The position numbers and the translations under genes were made by a program. The notes beneath the pieces are model-generated. The model had not been told where the DNA came from, did no database searches, and saw nothing but the letters and a program-made list of their open reading frames with translations. A stretch of DNA of 37,119 nt from a virus. Shown here one piece after another: positions 1 through 8,990 of this stretch. Location: the IMG/VR virus record IMGVR_UViG_3300027985_000256, positions 1-37,119 of that record. The stretch is one strand, 5' to 3'. How positions within the stretch are numbered: position 1 is the first letter of the stretch; every line of letters begins with the position of its first letter.

Positions 1-35
1 AAAAATAAAGTATTGAATATCAATAAGTTACAAAG

Positions 36-67
36 GGAACGTAAAAGGTAAAAAATGGAACGTAAAA
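36..67 (+). repeat. GGAACGTAAAA direct repeats (left group)
   Basis: Two exact copies of GGAACGTAAAA lie at 36-46 and 57-67, 21 bases apart (two helical turns). An inverted copy is at 143-152. The spacing on one face of the helix suggests a protein-binding iteron. The function is inferred only. Confidence 0.6.
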
Positions 68-273
68 TAAAACAAACGTGAATAGATGTTAATAGAAGTT
101 AACTATTAAACGGAAGATATAATCTAATAAATAAAAAATGAATTTACGTTCCCTAAAAAAATTTGTAAGTTGAACTACGAATGGAACGAAATGATTCTAA
201 AATAAAGCCATTCGCACATTAAATATTTAACATACATTAACAATTAAGACGATTTTTGGTAGCGTTATTTATA

Positions 274-304
274 TTGTTTCTTAATAATGAATTGCGTATA
301 TTTG
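274..304 (+). promoter_or_regulatory. Early promoter P1
   Basis: TTG at 274-276, 20 bases, then TATATTTG at 297-304 match the Bacteroidetes -33/-7 promoter. The -33 area (ATATTGTTTCTTAATA) belongs to the extended class also seen at 19927, 32072, 34375 and 36303. It would drive the replication operon beginning at 341 with a leader of about 30 bases. Confidence 0.75.
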
Positions 305-340
305 TAAAGTCATAAGACAAGCAATTAAAACAAAATCAAA

Positions 341-2056
341 ATGCAAAAACAAGTAAAGATCATTAACGTAACCGCCGAAAGATTCGGAATTTTTAAAGCC
401 TTAGAATTAGACTTAGATAAGTTTAAGCAAGGCGTAATAGCCTTTAAAGGTAATGCAGGACAAGGCAAATCTACTGCGCAAAATGCTATTAAAATGGGTA
501 CACAAGGACGTGCAACTCTTGCTGATGCCTCTCAGTATGGTGAAGATTGGACAACAGAAACTCAGTTATTAGATGGCGAAAGGCGTATCTATATCGGTGG
601 AGCCATTAAGAATGGCACTATTGAATACAAGCTTTACGAAAAGGACGAAGAAGGTAAGAAGGTAATGAATCCAATTATTGACGGAGTAAAGGCCACCCCG
701 GCAAAGTATATGGATTTAATATCTACGGAATTAACATTTGGTATTCGTAAATTTTTAAGCGATGATAATACAGAGCATAAGAAGTTTATGTTTGAATTAT
801 TCCGTCCTGAGCTTGAAAAGCTGGGTGTAATCTTCGATAAGAAGAGCTCAGAATATGAAGAAAGCATACTGGGACAACTTGATAAACTTACTGCCGAACG
901 TGACCAATTAAGAGCAAGATGTCAACACATGGGAGCTTTTGTTGCTGACTTTGAGCGAGAAGGTTATAAGCTTGAAAATATTGCAGCAATGCAGAGAGTT
1001 GATGTTTTGGCTTTGAGTGAAAAAAGAAATCAATTATTGATTCAGAAAGGACAGGCAGAAGGAAACGCAAAGGCAGATTATCAAAAGGCGATTTCCGAAG
1101 TAATTGAAAAAGGTCAGAAGTTAGTTAATGAGGCTAGGGAGATTAACGAGAGGCTGATGGGGGAGTATGAGAAAAAATCTAAAGAATATTTCTCTTTAAT
1201 AAACCAAAAAGATTTAGATCATAAGATTTTTACTGAATCTTTAAGTCAAATATCAACCTGTAAGTTTATTACAAGTGATGAAGTTGAAGAATTAGGTAGT
1301 GAAGTTACTGCTAAGTTTATGAATTTCTATTCTAATTTAGAAGACTTAAAAGAACCCCAAAAGCCATCAACTATTCCAATAATTGAGGGAGCTTTAAGGC
1401 CTGAAAACGGAGTTGTTTATCATTCTGATTACAACGAAATACTAACAAAAAGGAATGAACTTGCAAAAGAATATTCAGCCATCAAACAGCCTGTTGTTAA
1501 TATTGAAGAGTTTGACAGTAAGATTTCGGATATTGATATACAAATTAAAAATGCTGAATTAAACAACAGGTTTTGCGACCGTTACGACTTGAATCGTCAG
1601 TGGGGTGAGGCTTGTGGAAAGGTTGACCAAAAAAGAAATGAGCTTGCAAAGATGTACGCTCAGGTAAACACAGGAGTTGAAGGTTTAAGAATGAAACCAT
1701 TTTTCAATGAGGATGGAAAGATGGAAATTAAAACCGTTTACTCAGGTGTTTATGATTCTGATTTCTTCAAAAATAAAGATGGTGAAGAAAGACTTCTTGT
1801 GTCCTACTCATCAACTCAAAGGCCATTAATAGGTATCTTATTACAGGTTGCCAGATTGAAACAAAAGAGTAAGATTTTACCTTATATTTTCCTTGATGAC
1901 GTGCCAATGGATAGCCGAAGTCGTGACCTTATTACTCGTATTGCCGAAGAAAATAATTTAACAATTATCACATCTATTACCGGAGATTTTGACAAGGATA
2001 AATTAACAGAGAATGAATTGTTAATCGAGGGTGGAGAGGTGTTTTTTAATGCTTAA
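341..2056 (+). CDS. SMC/SbcC-like ATP-binding protein
   Basis: A 571-residue P-loop ATPase of the SMC/Rad50/SbcC type. Residues 37-45 (GNAGQGKST) form Walker A. The middle is charged and helical, consistent with a coiled coil. Near the C-terminus a signature-like region is followed by a hydrophobic strand ending in LDDVPMD, which fits Walker B and D-loop. Unlike full SbcC it is short, with no obvious zinc hook. Phage ATPases of this kind, next to recombination genes, usually act in DNA end processing or replication; that role is inferred. It is the first gene after P1. The start follows an A-rich leader (aaaatcaaaATG) with no Shine-Dalgarno, as is typical of this genome. No partner SbcD-like nuclease gene is seen nearby. 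Confidence 0.8.
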   Translation: MQKQVKIINVTAERFGIFKALELDLDKFKQGVIAFKGNAGQGKSTAQNAIKMGTQGRATLADASQYGEDWTTETQLLDGERRIYIGGAIKNGTIEYKLYEKDEEGKKVMNPIIDGVKATPAKYMDLISTELTFGIRKFLSDDNTEHKKFMFELFRPELEKLGVIFDKKSSEYEESILGQLDKLTAERDQLRARCQHMGAFVADFEREGYKLENIAAMQRVDVLALSEKRNQLLIQKGQAEGNAKADYQKAISEVIEKGQKLVNEAREINERLMGEYEKKSKEYFSLINQKDLDHKIFTESLSQISTCKFITSDEVEELGSEVTAKFMNFYSNLEDLKEPQKPSTIPIIEGALRPENGVVYHSDYNEILTKRNELAKEYSAIKQPVVNIEEFDSKISDIDIQIKNAELNNRFCDRYDLNRQWGEACGKVDQKRNELAKMYAQVNTGVEGLRMKPFFNEDGKMEIKTVYSGVYDSDFFKNKDGEERLLVSYSSTQRPLIGILLQVARLKQKSKILPYIFLDDVPMDSRSRDLITRIAEENNLTIITSITGDFDKDKLTENELLIEGGEVFFNA

Positions 2057-2067
2057 TTTTTAATCAA

Positions 2068-2090
2068 AAGGGGAGTTTATTTCTCCCCTT
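2068..2090 (+). other. Intergenic hairpin after the ATPase gene
   Basis: AAGGGGAG at 2068-2075 and CTCCCCTT at 2083-2090 form a perfect 8-bp stem with a 7-base loop. No T-run follows on the + strand, so it is more likely an mRNA-stabilising or attenuating hairpin than a full terminator. Confidence 0.6.
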
Positions 2091-2106
2091 ACAAAACTTT
2101 AAAACT

Positions 2107-2253
2107 ATGTACGAATTTTTAAAAATCACTTTTGGATTGTTACAATTTTTTGGCGCAATATGCTTATTAATTGCCTTTTATTATGCAATAGTAATTATCG
2201 CAAAAATATTAAGTATAACCTATAAATCTTTCAAATCATGGATGCAGGATTAA
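2107..2253 (+). CDS. Small membrane protein (48 aa)
   Basis: A 48-residue reading frame starting MYEFLK and ending SWMQD. Residues about 9-38 are strongly hydrophobic (LLQFFGAICLLIAFYYAIVI region), giving one transmembrane helix. It lies in the early operon after a hairpin, and the next small gene starts inside its end (overlap of 16 bases), which supports translation of both. No family is recognised. It might anchor a replication or host-takeover factor, but nothing seen proves this. Confidence 0.6.
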   Translation: MYEFLKITFGLLQFFGAICLLIAFYYAIVIIAKILSITYKSFKSWMQD

Positions 2254-2402
2254 TTTCTTTTGGTTTTTTCTTTTTATTAATCGGAGCTTTTATGGCTTAT
2301 CAAACTTTTAAGACAAAGAATAAAGATACATGGCTATTACTTCTTTTCAGTGTAGCTTTATTTGGAATGGGTAGTATTCTTCTATGGAGGGGGCTGGTAT
2401 GA
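2238..2402 (+). CDS. Small membrane protein (54 aa)
   Basis: A 54-residue protein starting MDAGLISFG, with two hydrophobic segments (about 5-20 and 32-50) separated by a basic stretch (KTKNKD), so it probably makes a two-helix hairpin in the membrane. Its start overlaps the end of the preceding miniprotein, and its stop codon TGA (2400-2402) overlaps the ATG of the helicase gene at 2399. These couplings make it a real operon member. No homologue is recognised. Confidence 0.6.
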   Translation: MDAGLISFGFFFLLIGAFMAYQTFKTKNKDTWLLLLFSVALFGMGSILLWRGLV

Positions 2403-4045
2403 TAAAACTCCGAGACTATCAACAAAAAGCAATAGACGACGTAAGAGCAGCCTTAATAAGATCACCAAAAAAGAAAGTAATTTGTGAAGCTCCAACGGGA
2501 GCTGGTAAGACTGTAATGTTCAGTTATATTGTTGGGAATGCAGAATCTAAGGATAATAAAACTTTAATACTAACGGATAGAACTGAGTTATTGCAAGGCA
2601 CAGGAAATACTTTAAAAAACTTTGGAATACACCCAATTTATATAACAGCTGGAAGAAAACACCCCCCAATAGGGAAAACTTTTGTTGGTATGGCTCAGAC
2701 TTTAAAGAATAGACTTGATAAGCCTGAATGGATAAGATGGTTTAATTCATTAAGCTTAATCGTAATTGATGAGGTTCACAAACAAGAGTTTAATTTATTT
2801 TTCGAACAGGAACTCTTTAAGGATAAAACTGTAATCGGATTCTCAGCCACTCCAAAACGTGGAGGTAAACAAAGACAATTGGGCGAAGACTTTGACGAAA
2901 TAGTTCATACGCTCACAGTTGTTGAACTTATTGAAATGGGTTTTTTAATGCCTGACTTATATTTTGGTTCAGATTTGGCACCCGATATGAAAGGTGTAAA
3001 AAAAGATTCCAAAGGCGATTATTCAGAAAGTGATATGTTTAAGAGATATGACACACCAAAGTTATACGGAGGTGTTATTGAGGCTTATAAAAAACATACT
3101 CCTGATACAATAGCTATTGTATTTTGCGCTAATATTATTCACTGTGTAAGGACCTGTAAGCAATTTAATGAAGCTGGAATTTCCGCAAAGTTTTTAGTTA
3201 GCAATATGAGCAAGCCTAAAAAACCGGATGAAGAAGAGCCGGAAGATAAAAGTAAAGCTTCTGCTGAATGGGTTAAGTATTGGGAAAAGAAAGCTTATTA
3301 CGATGAATATAATGAGGCTATGGCTGAGTATTCAGGAGAAAGAAGTCAGTTAATAAGAAGATGGAAAGATGGCGAATTTAAGGTGATGATTAATGCCGGA
3401 ATACTTACAACCGGCTTTGACTTTCCGGCGATCGAAACGGTAGTTTTATTTAGGGCGACAGTAAGTGAGGTGTTATATTTGCAGATGCTTGGAAGAGCTT
3501 CTAGGATTTCACCAGATACAAGTAAGACACATTTCAACATACTTGATTTTGGTCGCAATGCTGAAAGATTAGGCGGTTATAAACTACCCCGAAAATGGCA
3601 TATATGGCACGAGAGTAAATCGAGTTCAGGAGTTCCGGCAGTAAAAGAATGTGGTGCGCCTGGTAAAGATAAAAATGGAAAGTTTGGCTGTGGTGATTAT
3701 ATCCTTGCAAGTGCTAAGATTTGTCCAGGGTGTGGATATATCTATCCTGAGAAAAAAGAGGAAGGAAGTATTGATCTATCGTTAATGGTTGAAGATAATA
3801 CAGGTCAAATGAAAGCCGTTAAACCTATTCATGAAATGAATTATCAAGAATTGGAACAATTTGCTAAGTATAACAAATTCAAGCAAATGTGGGTCATTGT
3901 TCAAATTTATTTGCGAGAAGGAAATGAGGGTTTGGAAAATTACCGTAATTTTAAAAACTATTCCCCTGGCTGGAAAACAAAAATATTTTCACATATTCCG
4001 GCAAAGGTAATAGCTGAGAGAGTTCAAAAAGAAAGCTCAGTATAA
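2399..4045 (+). CDS. SF2 DNA/RNA helicase with C-terminal Cys motifs
   Basis: A superfamily 2 helicase of 548 residues, Ssl2/UvrB-like in layout. Visible motifs are Q-like RDYQ, motif I TGAGKT (33-38), motif II DEVH (124-127), motif III SATP, and motif VI QMLGRASR (362-369). Between about 418 and 446 four cysteine knuckles (ECGAPG, FGCGDY, CPGCGY) suggest a zinc-binding tail. An upstream in-frame ATG at 2384 exists, but I chose 2399: it gives the usual helicase N-terminus MIKLRDYQ, overlaps the previous stop as ATGA, and sits 8 bases after GGAGGGG. It probably unwinds DNA in phage replication or recombination. The protein is typical of phage and plasmid helicases in length and order of motifs. 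Confidence 0.88.
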   Translation: MIKLRDYQQKAIDDVRAALIRSPKKKVICEAPTGAGKTVMFSYIVGNAESKDNKTLILTDRTELLQGTGNTLKNFGIHPIYITAGRKHPPIGKTFVGMAQTLKNRLDKPEWIRWFNSLSLIVIDEVHKQEFNLFFEQELFKDKTVIGFSATPKRGGKQRQLGEDFDEIVHTLTVVELIEMGFLMPDLYFGSDLAPDMKGVKKDSKGDYSESDMFKRYDTPKLYGGVIEAYKKHTPDTIAIVFCANIIHCVRTCKQFNEAGISAKFLVSNMSKPKKPDEEEPEDKSKASAEWVKYWEKKAYYDEYNEAMAEYSGERSQLIRRWKDGEFKVMINAGILTTGFDFPAIETVVLFRATVSEVLYLQMLGRASRISPDTSKTHFNILDFGRNAERLGGYKLPRKWHIWHESKSSSGVPAVKECGAPGKDKNGKFGCGDYILASAKICPGCGYIYPEKKEEGSIDLSLMVEDNTGQMKAVKPIHEMNYQELEQFAKYNKFKQMWVIVQIYLREGNEGLENYRNFKNYSPGWKTKIFSHIPAKVIAERVQKESSV

Positions 4046-4066
4046 CAACAATCAAAATCAATCAAA

Positions 4067-6445
4067 ATGCTTGTAACTATCTTTAGAAACATTAAGGAGA
4101 TAAACACCCCTTTTCATTTGAATATCGAAAAGATATTTGAAAGAATACAAAAAGGAAACTCCAAAGAACTTTGCGAAAAAATTAGAAATGAGAAAGACAA
4201 AAAGCTTCGCAATGAATTTAAAAAGGACCTGCCATCAATTCTATTTTCAGGCAATTTCAACAACCGAAAACAAGGAGCTGAACCAATCGAGCATTCAGGG
4301 TATATCGTTATTGATATTGACGACATCCCGCTTGATAAATTGGAAAGTGGAAAAGTTCTGATATGCCAAAGTGAATATATTTACGCATGCTTTTTATCTC
4401 CTTCCGGCAATGGATTTAAAGTCATTGTAAAAATACCCAAGGATATTAAACGCCATGGGGATTATTTTAGGGGTATTGAAGCTTATTTTGCAAATGCTTT
4501 GGATATTGAAGTAGATACAAGCGGAAAGAATATAAATCGAGTGTGTTATGAATCATATGACCCCGAAATTTATATCAATGACAAAGCATTATTATTTACC
4601 GATTTAATTGAAGATGTAGCTCCAAAAAGATATAGTAATGATCTACCCACAATCCCGGTTACAGACGTCGATGAGATACAAAGAAGATTAATTACTTGGT
4701 GGCAAAAAAACTACACATACGTAGATGGTCAAAAACATCACTCAATAATCGCTTTGGCCGGAGCATTTAACCGTTACGGAGTATCTTACAGCGATGCTTT
4801 AAGATACTGCAATTCTTTAACCTCAAACCCGGAAAGTCACAAAGTAAATGAGCAGCGAATTAAATGGTTCTACGAAAAATATTCACACATACATGGGAGC
4901 GAAAAATTTGAAGATGTTGACAGAAGAAAGCAAATAGCAAATAGTTTAATCGACAACGATATTGAAAGGTCGGTTGAAATACTGCAAGGTTATGAAGAGT
5001 TTCAAAACTTTCAACCTCACGAGCTGGAGGACTTCGCTCAAAAAATGAACGAAGAAAAGAAAGTCAAGAAAAATTCATCCAGTAGAGTATTTTGGTATTA
5101 TGATGATGGTAAGCTTAAGATAGATTTAAACGACCTATTCACATATATTAATGACTTAGGATATTATATATATTATCCTGCAAAATCTCCTGATAATTAC
5201 AAGCTGGTTCATTTGGCTAATGGTATAATTCGTTATGTAGATACTAGAGAGATTAAAACAAAAGTGCTTGATTTCGTGATCAAAGAAAATAATAATGCAG
5301 TATTTAATATTTTAAATGATAGGACTAAATATTGGAGCGAAAAGTTTTTAAATGTATTACCGGAAATAAACCCTCCAATACTTAGGGATAGCGAACACAT
5401 TTCTTATATACCAACTAAAACCGGACTTTATAAAATTACTAAAGATGAGATAAAAAAAATAGATTACGCAGATTTAACGGATGGAGTTGTGTGGGATACT
5501 CAGATAACTGACATTGATTTTGAATATAAAACAAGGGGAGGTGATTATGAGAAATTTGTCAATCATCTATCTGGTGGAGGAGATAATTATGAGGTATTAA
5601 AATCTATAATCGGATACCTACTACATAACTACAAAGACCCTGCAAATGCAAAAGCCGTATTTCTATTTGATTTGAATATATCTCAGATAGATGGAGAACC
5701 TGAGGGCGGAAGTGGTAAAAGCTTACTCGCCGAGGGGTTAAAGAAAATAAGGGAGATTGCCCCGATTTTAGGAGATAGAGTTGATTTTAAAAAGTCGTTT
5801 GTTTTTCAGGAAATTTCAGAAAGCACACAAATAGCCTGGGTTGATGAGATGCCAAAAAATACAGACTATCAACCGTTTTTTGGTAGATTAACAAATGCTC
5901 TACCTATCGAAAAAAAGAATCAGAATGTTATTACACTAAGCAACGATAAGTCACCGAAATTTCTATTCACACAAAACTTTAAACCTAAAGGATCATCAGG
6001 TAGTCATAAGCGCAGGCGAATAGATTTCGGGGTTAGTAACTATTATTCTATTGACCACACTCCAAGGAATGAGTTTAAAAGAAACTTTTTTACACAGTGG
6101 GATAAGGAGGAATGGGATAAGTTCTTTACTTTCTTTCTTGATTGCTTAAAAGGTTATTTAAATACAGGAGTAATAAAACAAAGTCAAAGTGAACATTTAG
6201 AAATGGCTACGGAATTAGGCATCGATTTAGCTGACTTCTTTATAAGTGATGGTAATTTAAACAATATTATTGCCTCAGGATATGTGAACATCAGACAGCT
6301 ATACGATTCATTTATAAATGAGTATGAAACAGACATGGTCCATAAACAATTTATAATGTCATTCAGAAAAGTATTGCGCATTAAAAAATTAAAATTTGAA
6401 GAAAAAGGAAAAGGTGATAAGCGTATATTTGTATTATTAAAATAA
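4067..6445 (+). CDS. Primase-helicase (VirE_N / PriCT / SF3-like)
   Basis: A 792-residue replication protein. The N-terminal 200 residues resemble the BT4734/VirE N-terminal family common in Bacteroidetes mobile DNA, with an acidic catalytic-type patch VIDIDD near 81-86 and SGNGFKVIVK near 118. A central stretch (GQKHHSII...AFNRYG) fits a PriCT-like linker. The C-terminal half has a Walker A, EGGSGKS, near 545-551 and an acidic WVDEMP motif near 590, as in D5/SF3-type phage helicases. With no polymerase gene in the window, it probably primes and unwinds the phage DNA for the host replisome. The start follows the leader aatcaaaATG. Its last codons contain the TTTG box of the next promoter. Confidence 0.85.
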   Translation: MLVTIFRNIKEINTPFHLNIEKIFERIQKGNSKELCEKIRNEKDKKLRNEFKKDLPSILFSGNFNNRKQGAEPIEHSGYIVIDIDDIPLDKLESGKVLICQSEYIYACFLSPSGNGFKVIVKIPKDIKRHGDYFRGIEAYFANALDIEVDTSGKNINRVCYESYDPEIYINDKALLFTDLIEDVAPKRYSNDLPTIPVTDVDEIQRRLITWWQKNYTYVDGQKHHSIIALAGAFNRYGVSYSDALRYCNSLTSNPESHKVNEQRIKWFYEKYSHIHGSEKFEDVDRRKQIANSLIDNDIERSVEILQGYEEFQNFQPHELEDFAQKMNEEKKVKKNSSSRVFWYYDDGKLKIDLNDLFTYINDLGYYIYYPAKSPDNYKLVHLANGIIRYVDTREIKTKVLDFVIKENNNAVFNILNDRTKYWSEKFLNVLPEINPPILRDSEHISYIPTKTGLYKITKDEIKKIDYADLTDGVVWDTQITDIDFEYKTRGGDYEKFVNHLSGGGDNYEVLKSIIGYLLHNYKDPANAKAVFLFDLNISQIDGEPEGGSGKSLLAEGLKKIREIAPILGDRVDFKKSFVFQEISESTQIAWVDEMPKNTDYQPFFGRLTNALPIEKKNQNVITLSNDKSPKFLFTQNFKPKGSSGSHKRRRIDFGVSNYYSIDHTPRNEFKRNFFTQWDKEEWDKFFTFFLDCLKGYLNTGVIKQSQSEHLEMATELGIDLADFFISDGNLNNIIASGYVNIRQLYDSFINEYETDMVHKQFIMSFRKVLRIKKLKFEEKGKGDKRIFVLLK

Positions 6446-6458
6446 ATGCGTATATTTG
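6428..6458 (+). promoter_or_regulatory. Internal promoter P2
   Basis: TTTG (6428-6431), 19 bases, then TATATTTG (6451-6458) match the Bacteroidetes promoter. The motif GCGTATATTTG occurs twice, 27 bases apart; the first copy, inside the primase 3' end, supplies the -33 box of the second. It would give separate transcription of the recombination genes downstream. Confidence 0.7.
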
Positions 6459-6484
6459 TAAAAGGAAACAATAAAACAAATTTT

Positions 6485-6644
6485 ATGGAAGCGAAAGAAT
6501 TGAATAAAGAAAGATATAGAGAAATGGCAATTTCTTATTGGGAGAATAAAAAGAAAGGTATTCATAATTTAGCCGATAAAAAAGGAGTATACAAAAGAGT
6601 ATTGTGATAAGCAGATTGAATACTTTAAAAAATTAAAACTATAA
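6485..6644 (+). pseudogene. Small gene with apparent frameshift in an A-run
   Basis: As read, ATG at 6485 gives 40 residues (MEAKELNKER...) ending at TGA 6605-6607. Removing one A from the run at 6578-6583 joins this to the +1 frame (KEYTKEYCDKQIEYFKKLKL) and gives a coherent charged 52-residue protein ending at 6644, eight bases before the next gene. The extension has the same lysine- and glutamate-rich character and closes the gap to the next start. A real frameshift, slippage on the A-run, or a sequencing error would all look like this. No family is recognised. It is the first gene after P2. Confidence 0.5.
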
Positions 6645-6652
6645 TAAACACA

Positions 6653-6952
6653 ATGGCAAAAATAAGAATTGACCCATACGTCGAGGCTTTAACCCTCGCG
6701 AAAGCCACTATTAAAAGTGGTAAGAACTTTCAATATACTATTGATGAGTTGATAGATAACTTTATTAACGGCAAGTTTCTTTATAAAAATAATCACAACA
6801 TTTATAAGTTTGTGAATAAAAAAAGAATGGCCGTGTACATTGACGAGGATAAATACTCTATTCTCAAAGAACATGTTGAAAAACATTACGGAAGTTGCAG
6901 ACATAAAGCTGTAATTAACTTTTTATTAATTAACTATTTAGAGCATAATTAA
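6653..6952 (+). CDS. Hypothetical, possible ribbon-helix-helix protein
   Basis: A 99-residue protein of unknown family. Its last 45 residues, from MAVYIDEDKY onward, read as a short strand followed by two helices (SILKEHVEKH and HKAVINFLLINYL), which is the order of a ribbon-helix-helix DNA-binding fold. The N-terminal half is mixed and basic. It precedes the annealase gene by one base, so it belongs to the recombination module. A DNA-binding role is inferred from this pattern alone. Confidence 0.65.
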   Translation: MAKIRIDPYVEALTLAKATIKSGKNFQYTIDELIDNFINGKFLYKNNHNIYKFVNKKRMAVYIDEDKYSILKEHVEKHYGSCRHKAVINFLLINYLEHN

Positions 6953-6953
6953 A

Positions 6954-7547
6954 ATGGAAACAAAAACAATCCAACAAATTCAAAACGAATTAGCAGCACC
7001 ATTTACAAAAGAAGTATCAGGAAAAATTTATCCTGCTCATAAGTGGCTACCAAAAACAGCCTCAAGAGATGGTAAAAAAATGATGTGCATTGCCTACTTA
7101 GATAGGGATTTAGTTATACAAAGACTAAACTCAGTACTAGGCGTTGATGGCTGGCAATTTGATGTAAAAGAGTTATCTGACGGCTCAAAGGTTGGGACAT
7201 TATCAATTAAAGTTAGTGGCATGTGGATTGACAAATCTGACGTCGGCACCAAAACAGCAGTGGAGGGAGAGAAGGGGAGTGTAACAGATGCGTTAAAAAG
7301 ATGCGCCACATTATTTGGAGTTGGTACTTATCTTTATAATCTTGGCAGTAGATGGGTTGATGCAATGCCAGGAGGTAACGGTAAACCACAACCATGCCAT
7401 AATGGTAAAATTCTTTACGGGGATGACCTTTCAAACTATATCAATGGAATGTCATCGGCACAAGGTTTGATGTATCAAATCTTCTCTTTACGCCCTGAAT
7501 TAAAAGAAGATCAGGAAGCGAAAAATCTTTGGTTTAAATTAGCTTAA
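6954..7547 (+). CDS. Rad52/Rad22-like single-strand annealing protein
   Basis: A 197-residue protein with the Rad52/22 family pattern: YLDRDLVIQRLNSVLG followed by GWQFD near residues 48-70, and the signature DALKRCATLFGVGTYLY near 112-128. These proteins anneal single strands coated by SSB during phage recombination-dependent replication. The gene is followed by SSB and a YqaJ-type 5'-3' exonuclease, the classic annealase/exonuclease/SSB set. The length is normal for phage members, which keep only the annealing core. Start at 6954 directly follows the previous stop. Confidence 0.88.
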   Translation: METKTIQQIQNELAAPFTKEVSGKIYPAHKWLPKTASRDGKKMMCIAYLDRDLVIQRLNSVLGVDGWQFDVKELSDGSKVGTLSIKVSGMWIDKSDVGTKTAVEGEKGSVTDALKRCATLFGVGTYLYNLGSRWVDAMPGGNGKPQPCHNGKILYGDDLSNYINGMSSAQGLMYQIFSLRPELKEDQEAKNLWFKLA

Positions 7548-7558
7548 AAAACAATAGT

Positions 7559-7948
7559 ATGATAAACTTAACAATTTCAGGACGCGTCGGAAATGATGCG
7601 AAAGAGACTGAGCACGGTTGTGTTTTCTCAATAGCCACAACTAAAAAAGGGTATAAAAAACAAGACGGGACTACATCTCCAGATCAAACCATTTGGTTTT
7701 CAGTTTTCGGCAGAAAAGGACTTGCTCCTTATGTGAAAAAAGGCGATTCGATTACCATTTATACAGACTTTATAAAAGCAGATGTGTATGAAGGTAAGGC
7801 AACGTTATCATGCTTTGCAAATGATTTAGAGTTTGGAGCAAAAGCACAGGCTCAGCCTCAAGCTCAGCAGCCTACTCAACAGCCAGCGCAGCCGGAAAAT
7901 AATACTCCTGAGCCACCAGCAGGACAAAACAAAGATTTACCATTTTAA
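7559..7948 (+). CDS. ssb: Single-stranded DNA-binding protein
   Basis: A 129-residue SSB. The first 95 residues form an OB-fold pattern (LTISGRVGNDAKE, IWFSVFGRKG, YVKKGDSITI, LSCFANDLEF). A Gln/Pro-rich disordered linker (about 96-120) leads to the tip NKDLPF, the usual acidic-hydrophobic tail that docks partner proteins. It coats single strands for the neighbouring annealase, exonuclease and primase. The order annealase-ssb-exonuclease supports this. The start follows aacaatagtATG without a Shine-Dalgarno. Confidence 0.92.
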   Translation: MINLTISGRVGNDAKETEHGCVFSIATTKKGYKKQDGTTSPDQTIWFSVFGRKGLAPYVKKGDSITIYTDFIKADVYEGKATLSCFANDLEFGAKAQAQPQAQQPTQQPAQPENNTPEPPAGQNKDLPF

Positions 7949-7957
7949 TTTTATACC

Positions 7958-8821
7958 ATGAATTTCGAAGATCAATTAAAACAATTCAAAAATGAGCTTG
8001 TAGAAGAATTTAACCTACAAGCTCCCGAAGAGCAAGATCATTTATCGCCTTATAGAGTTGGTAAAATCACTGGCTCAGGGATAAAAAAGTTAATGACATG
8101 TAGCAATAAACCTACTAAAACAAATCCAAAGGATTGGAGTACTAGGTTTTGGCTTACTAACTTTGGTGATACGGCTTTAAATTACTGCCTAGAAAAAGCA
8201 GTGGAGCGAATAACAAACAAGCGTGTTGAATTTCCAAGTACTTGGGAAATGCAATGGGGAACAAATCACGAACCAATTGCACGAGAAGAAATATTTAAGC
8301 AATATGGTATTGTGGTGCCTGAGCAGGATTTTATGTTTTTCATGCAAAATGCAGGAAGTACACCAGATAGCTTTTTTGAAGAATTTAAGGAGATGCAAAA
8401 TGTAAATGTTGAAATCAAATGCCCTCCGAAAATGCTAAATCATGCAAAATATTTGAGTGAACAAGTTGACGAATCTCATGAATATTTCTGGCAAATACAA
8501 GCTGAAATGATGAGCCAATCAGTATTCAGGAAAATAGATTGTAATAAAACTGCATTTTTTTCTTATCATCCTTATTTTAGTGATGAAACAAAATTAGGAT
8601 GTACTATTGTGGAAGCTTCCGGAATTCATCAAATAGCAGTCAAAATACGCTGTATAATTGGCGAAAGAATTATTCAAGGTCTTATATCCGATCGCTTGTT
8701 AAAAATGCCTCATACATACATAAAAGATGCGATTGAGGATATACCGGGCGATTATGATGAGTTGGCAATTTGGTTTAATGAAGAAATAAAGAATTATGAA
8801 CCGGTTCAGCAAGTACTTTAA
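7958..8821 (+). CDS. YqaJ-type recombination exonuclease
   Basis: A 287-residue PD-(D/E)XK nuclease of the YqaJ/lambda exonuclease family. Visible family motifs are KITGSGIKKL near 30, WGTNHEPIARE near 100-110 (Glu of the active site region), VEIKCP near 150 (E-x-K core), and YFWQIQAEMM near 177-186. It would resect duplex ends to give 3' strands for the Rad52-like annealase just upstream. The C-terminal end overlaps the start of a 64-residue gene by 26 bases. Length fits the family. Confidence 0.87.
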   Translation: MNFEDQLKQFKNELVEEFNLQAPEEQDHLSPYRVGKITGSGIKKLMTCSNKPTKTNPKDWSTRFWLTNFGDTALNYCLEKAVERITNKRVEFPSTWEMQWGTNHEPIAREEIFKQYGIVVPEQDFMFFMQNAGSTPDSFFEEFKEMQNVNVEIKCPPKMLNHAKYLSEQVDESHEYFWQIQAEMMSQSVFRKIDCNKTAFFSYHPYFSDETKLGCTIVEASGIHQIAVKIRCIIGERIIQGLISDRLLKMPHTYIKDAIEDIPGDYDELAIWFNEEIKNYEPVQQVL

Positions 8822-8990
8822 GAACGAACAAAAGATAACTGAATCAATATTAAAGGCTCATTTAGAGCGTGAGCCGTTATTTTGTGATACCATAAATACT
8901 TCTATTGTAAGAAAAAATAGAAGTTGTGTACATAATGTCTTTTACAAAAATGTTTTAATCGGAAAATTTGCAAATACTATTGAGAAATGA
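8796..8990 (+). CDS. Hypothetical protein (64 aa)
   Basis: A basic 64-residue protein with two cysteines and no recognised family. It starts inside the exonuclease gene and its TGA overlaps the ATG of the following nuclease gene (ATGA at 8987-8990). This tight packing suggests it is translated. It may assist one of the flanking nucleases, but no motif shows it. Confidence 0.6.
   Translation: MNRFSKYFKNEQKITESILKAHLEREPLFCDTINTSIVRKNRSCVHNVFYKNVLIGKFANTIEK

Larger units (their letters stand above)
1..340. other. AT-rich non-coding left end
   Basis: No credible gene lies here. The stretch is very AT-rich and carries copies of GGAACGTAAAA at 36-46 and 57-67, an inverted copy (TTTACGTTCC) at 143-152 and a partial copy near 182. 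A promoter occupies its last part. The same repeat recurs at the right end of the window, so the two ends probably form one divergent control region between the early + operon and the terminase - operon. It could hold a replication origin, a repressor operator or a packaging site; nothing seen decides between these. Confidence 0.6.

Noticed and set aside
2384-2398. Helicase start at the first in-frame ATG (2384)
   Set aside because: The start at 2399 gives the family-like N-terminus, overlaps the preceding stop as ATGA and has GGAGGGG at a suitable distance.
6575-6590. Programmed -1 ribosomal frameshift on AAAAAAG at 6578-6584
   Set aside because: The heptamer is not in the codon phase needed for -1 slippage, and the change required is +1; an extra base or RNA slippage fits better.
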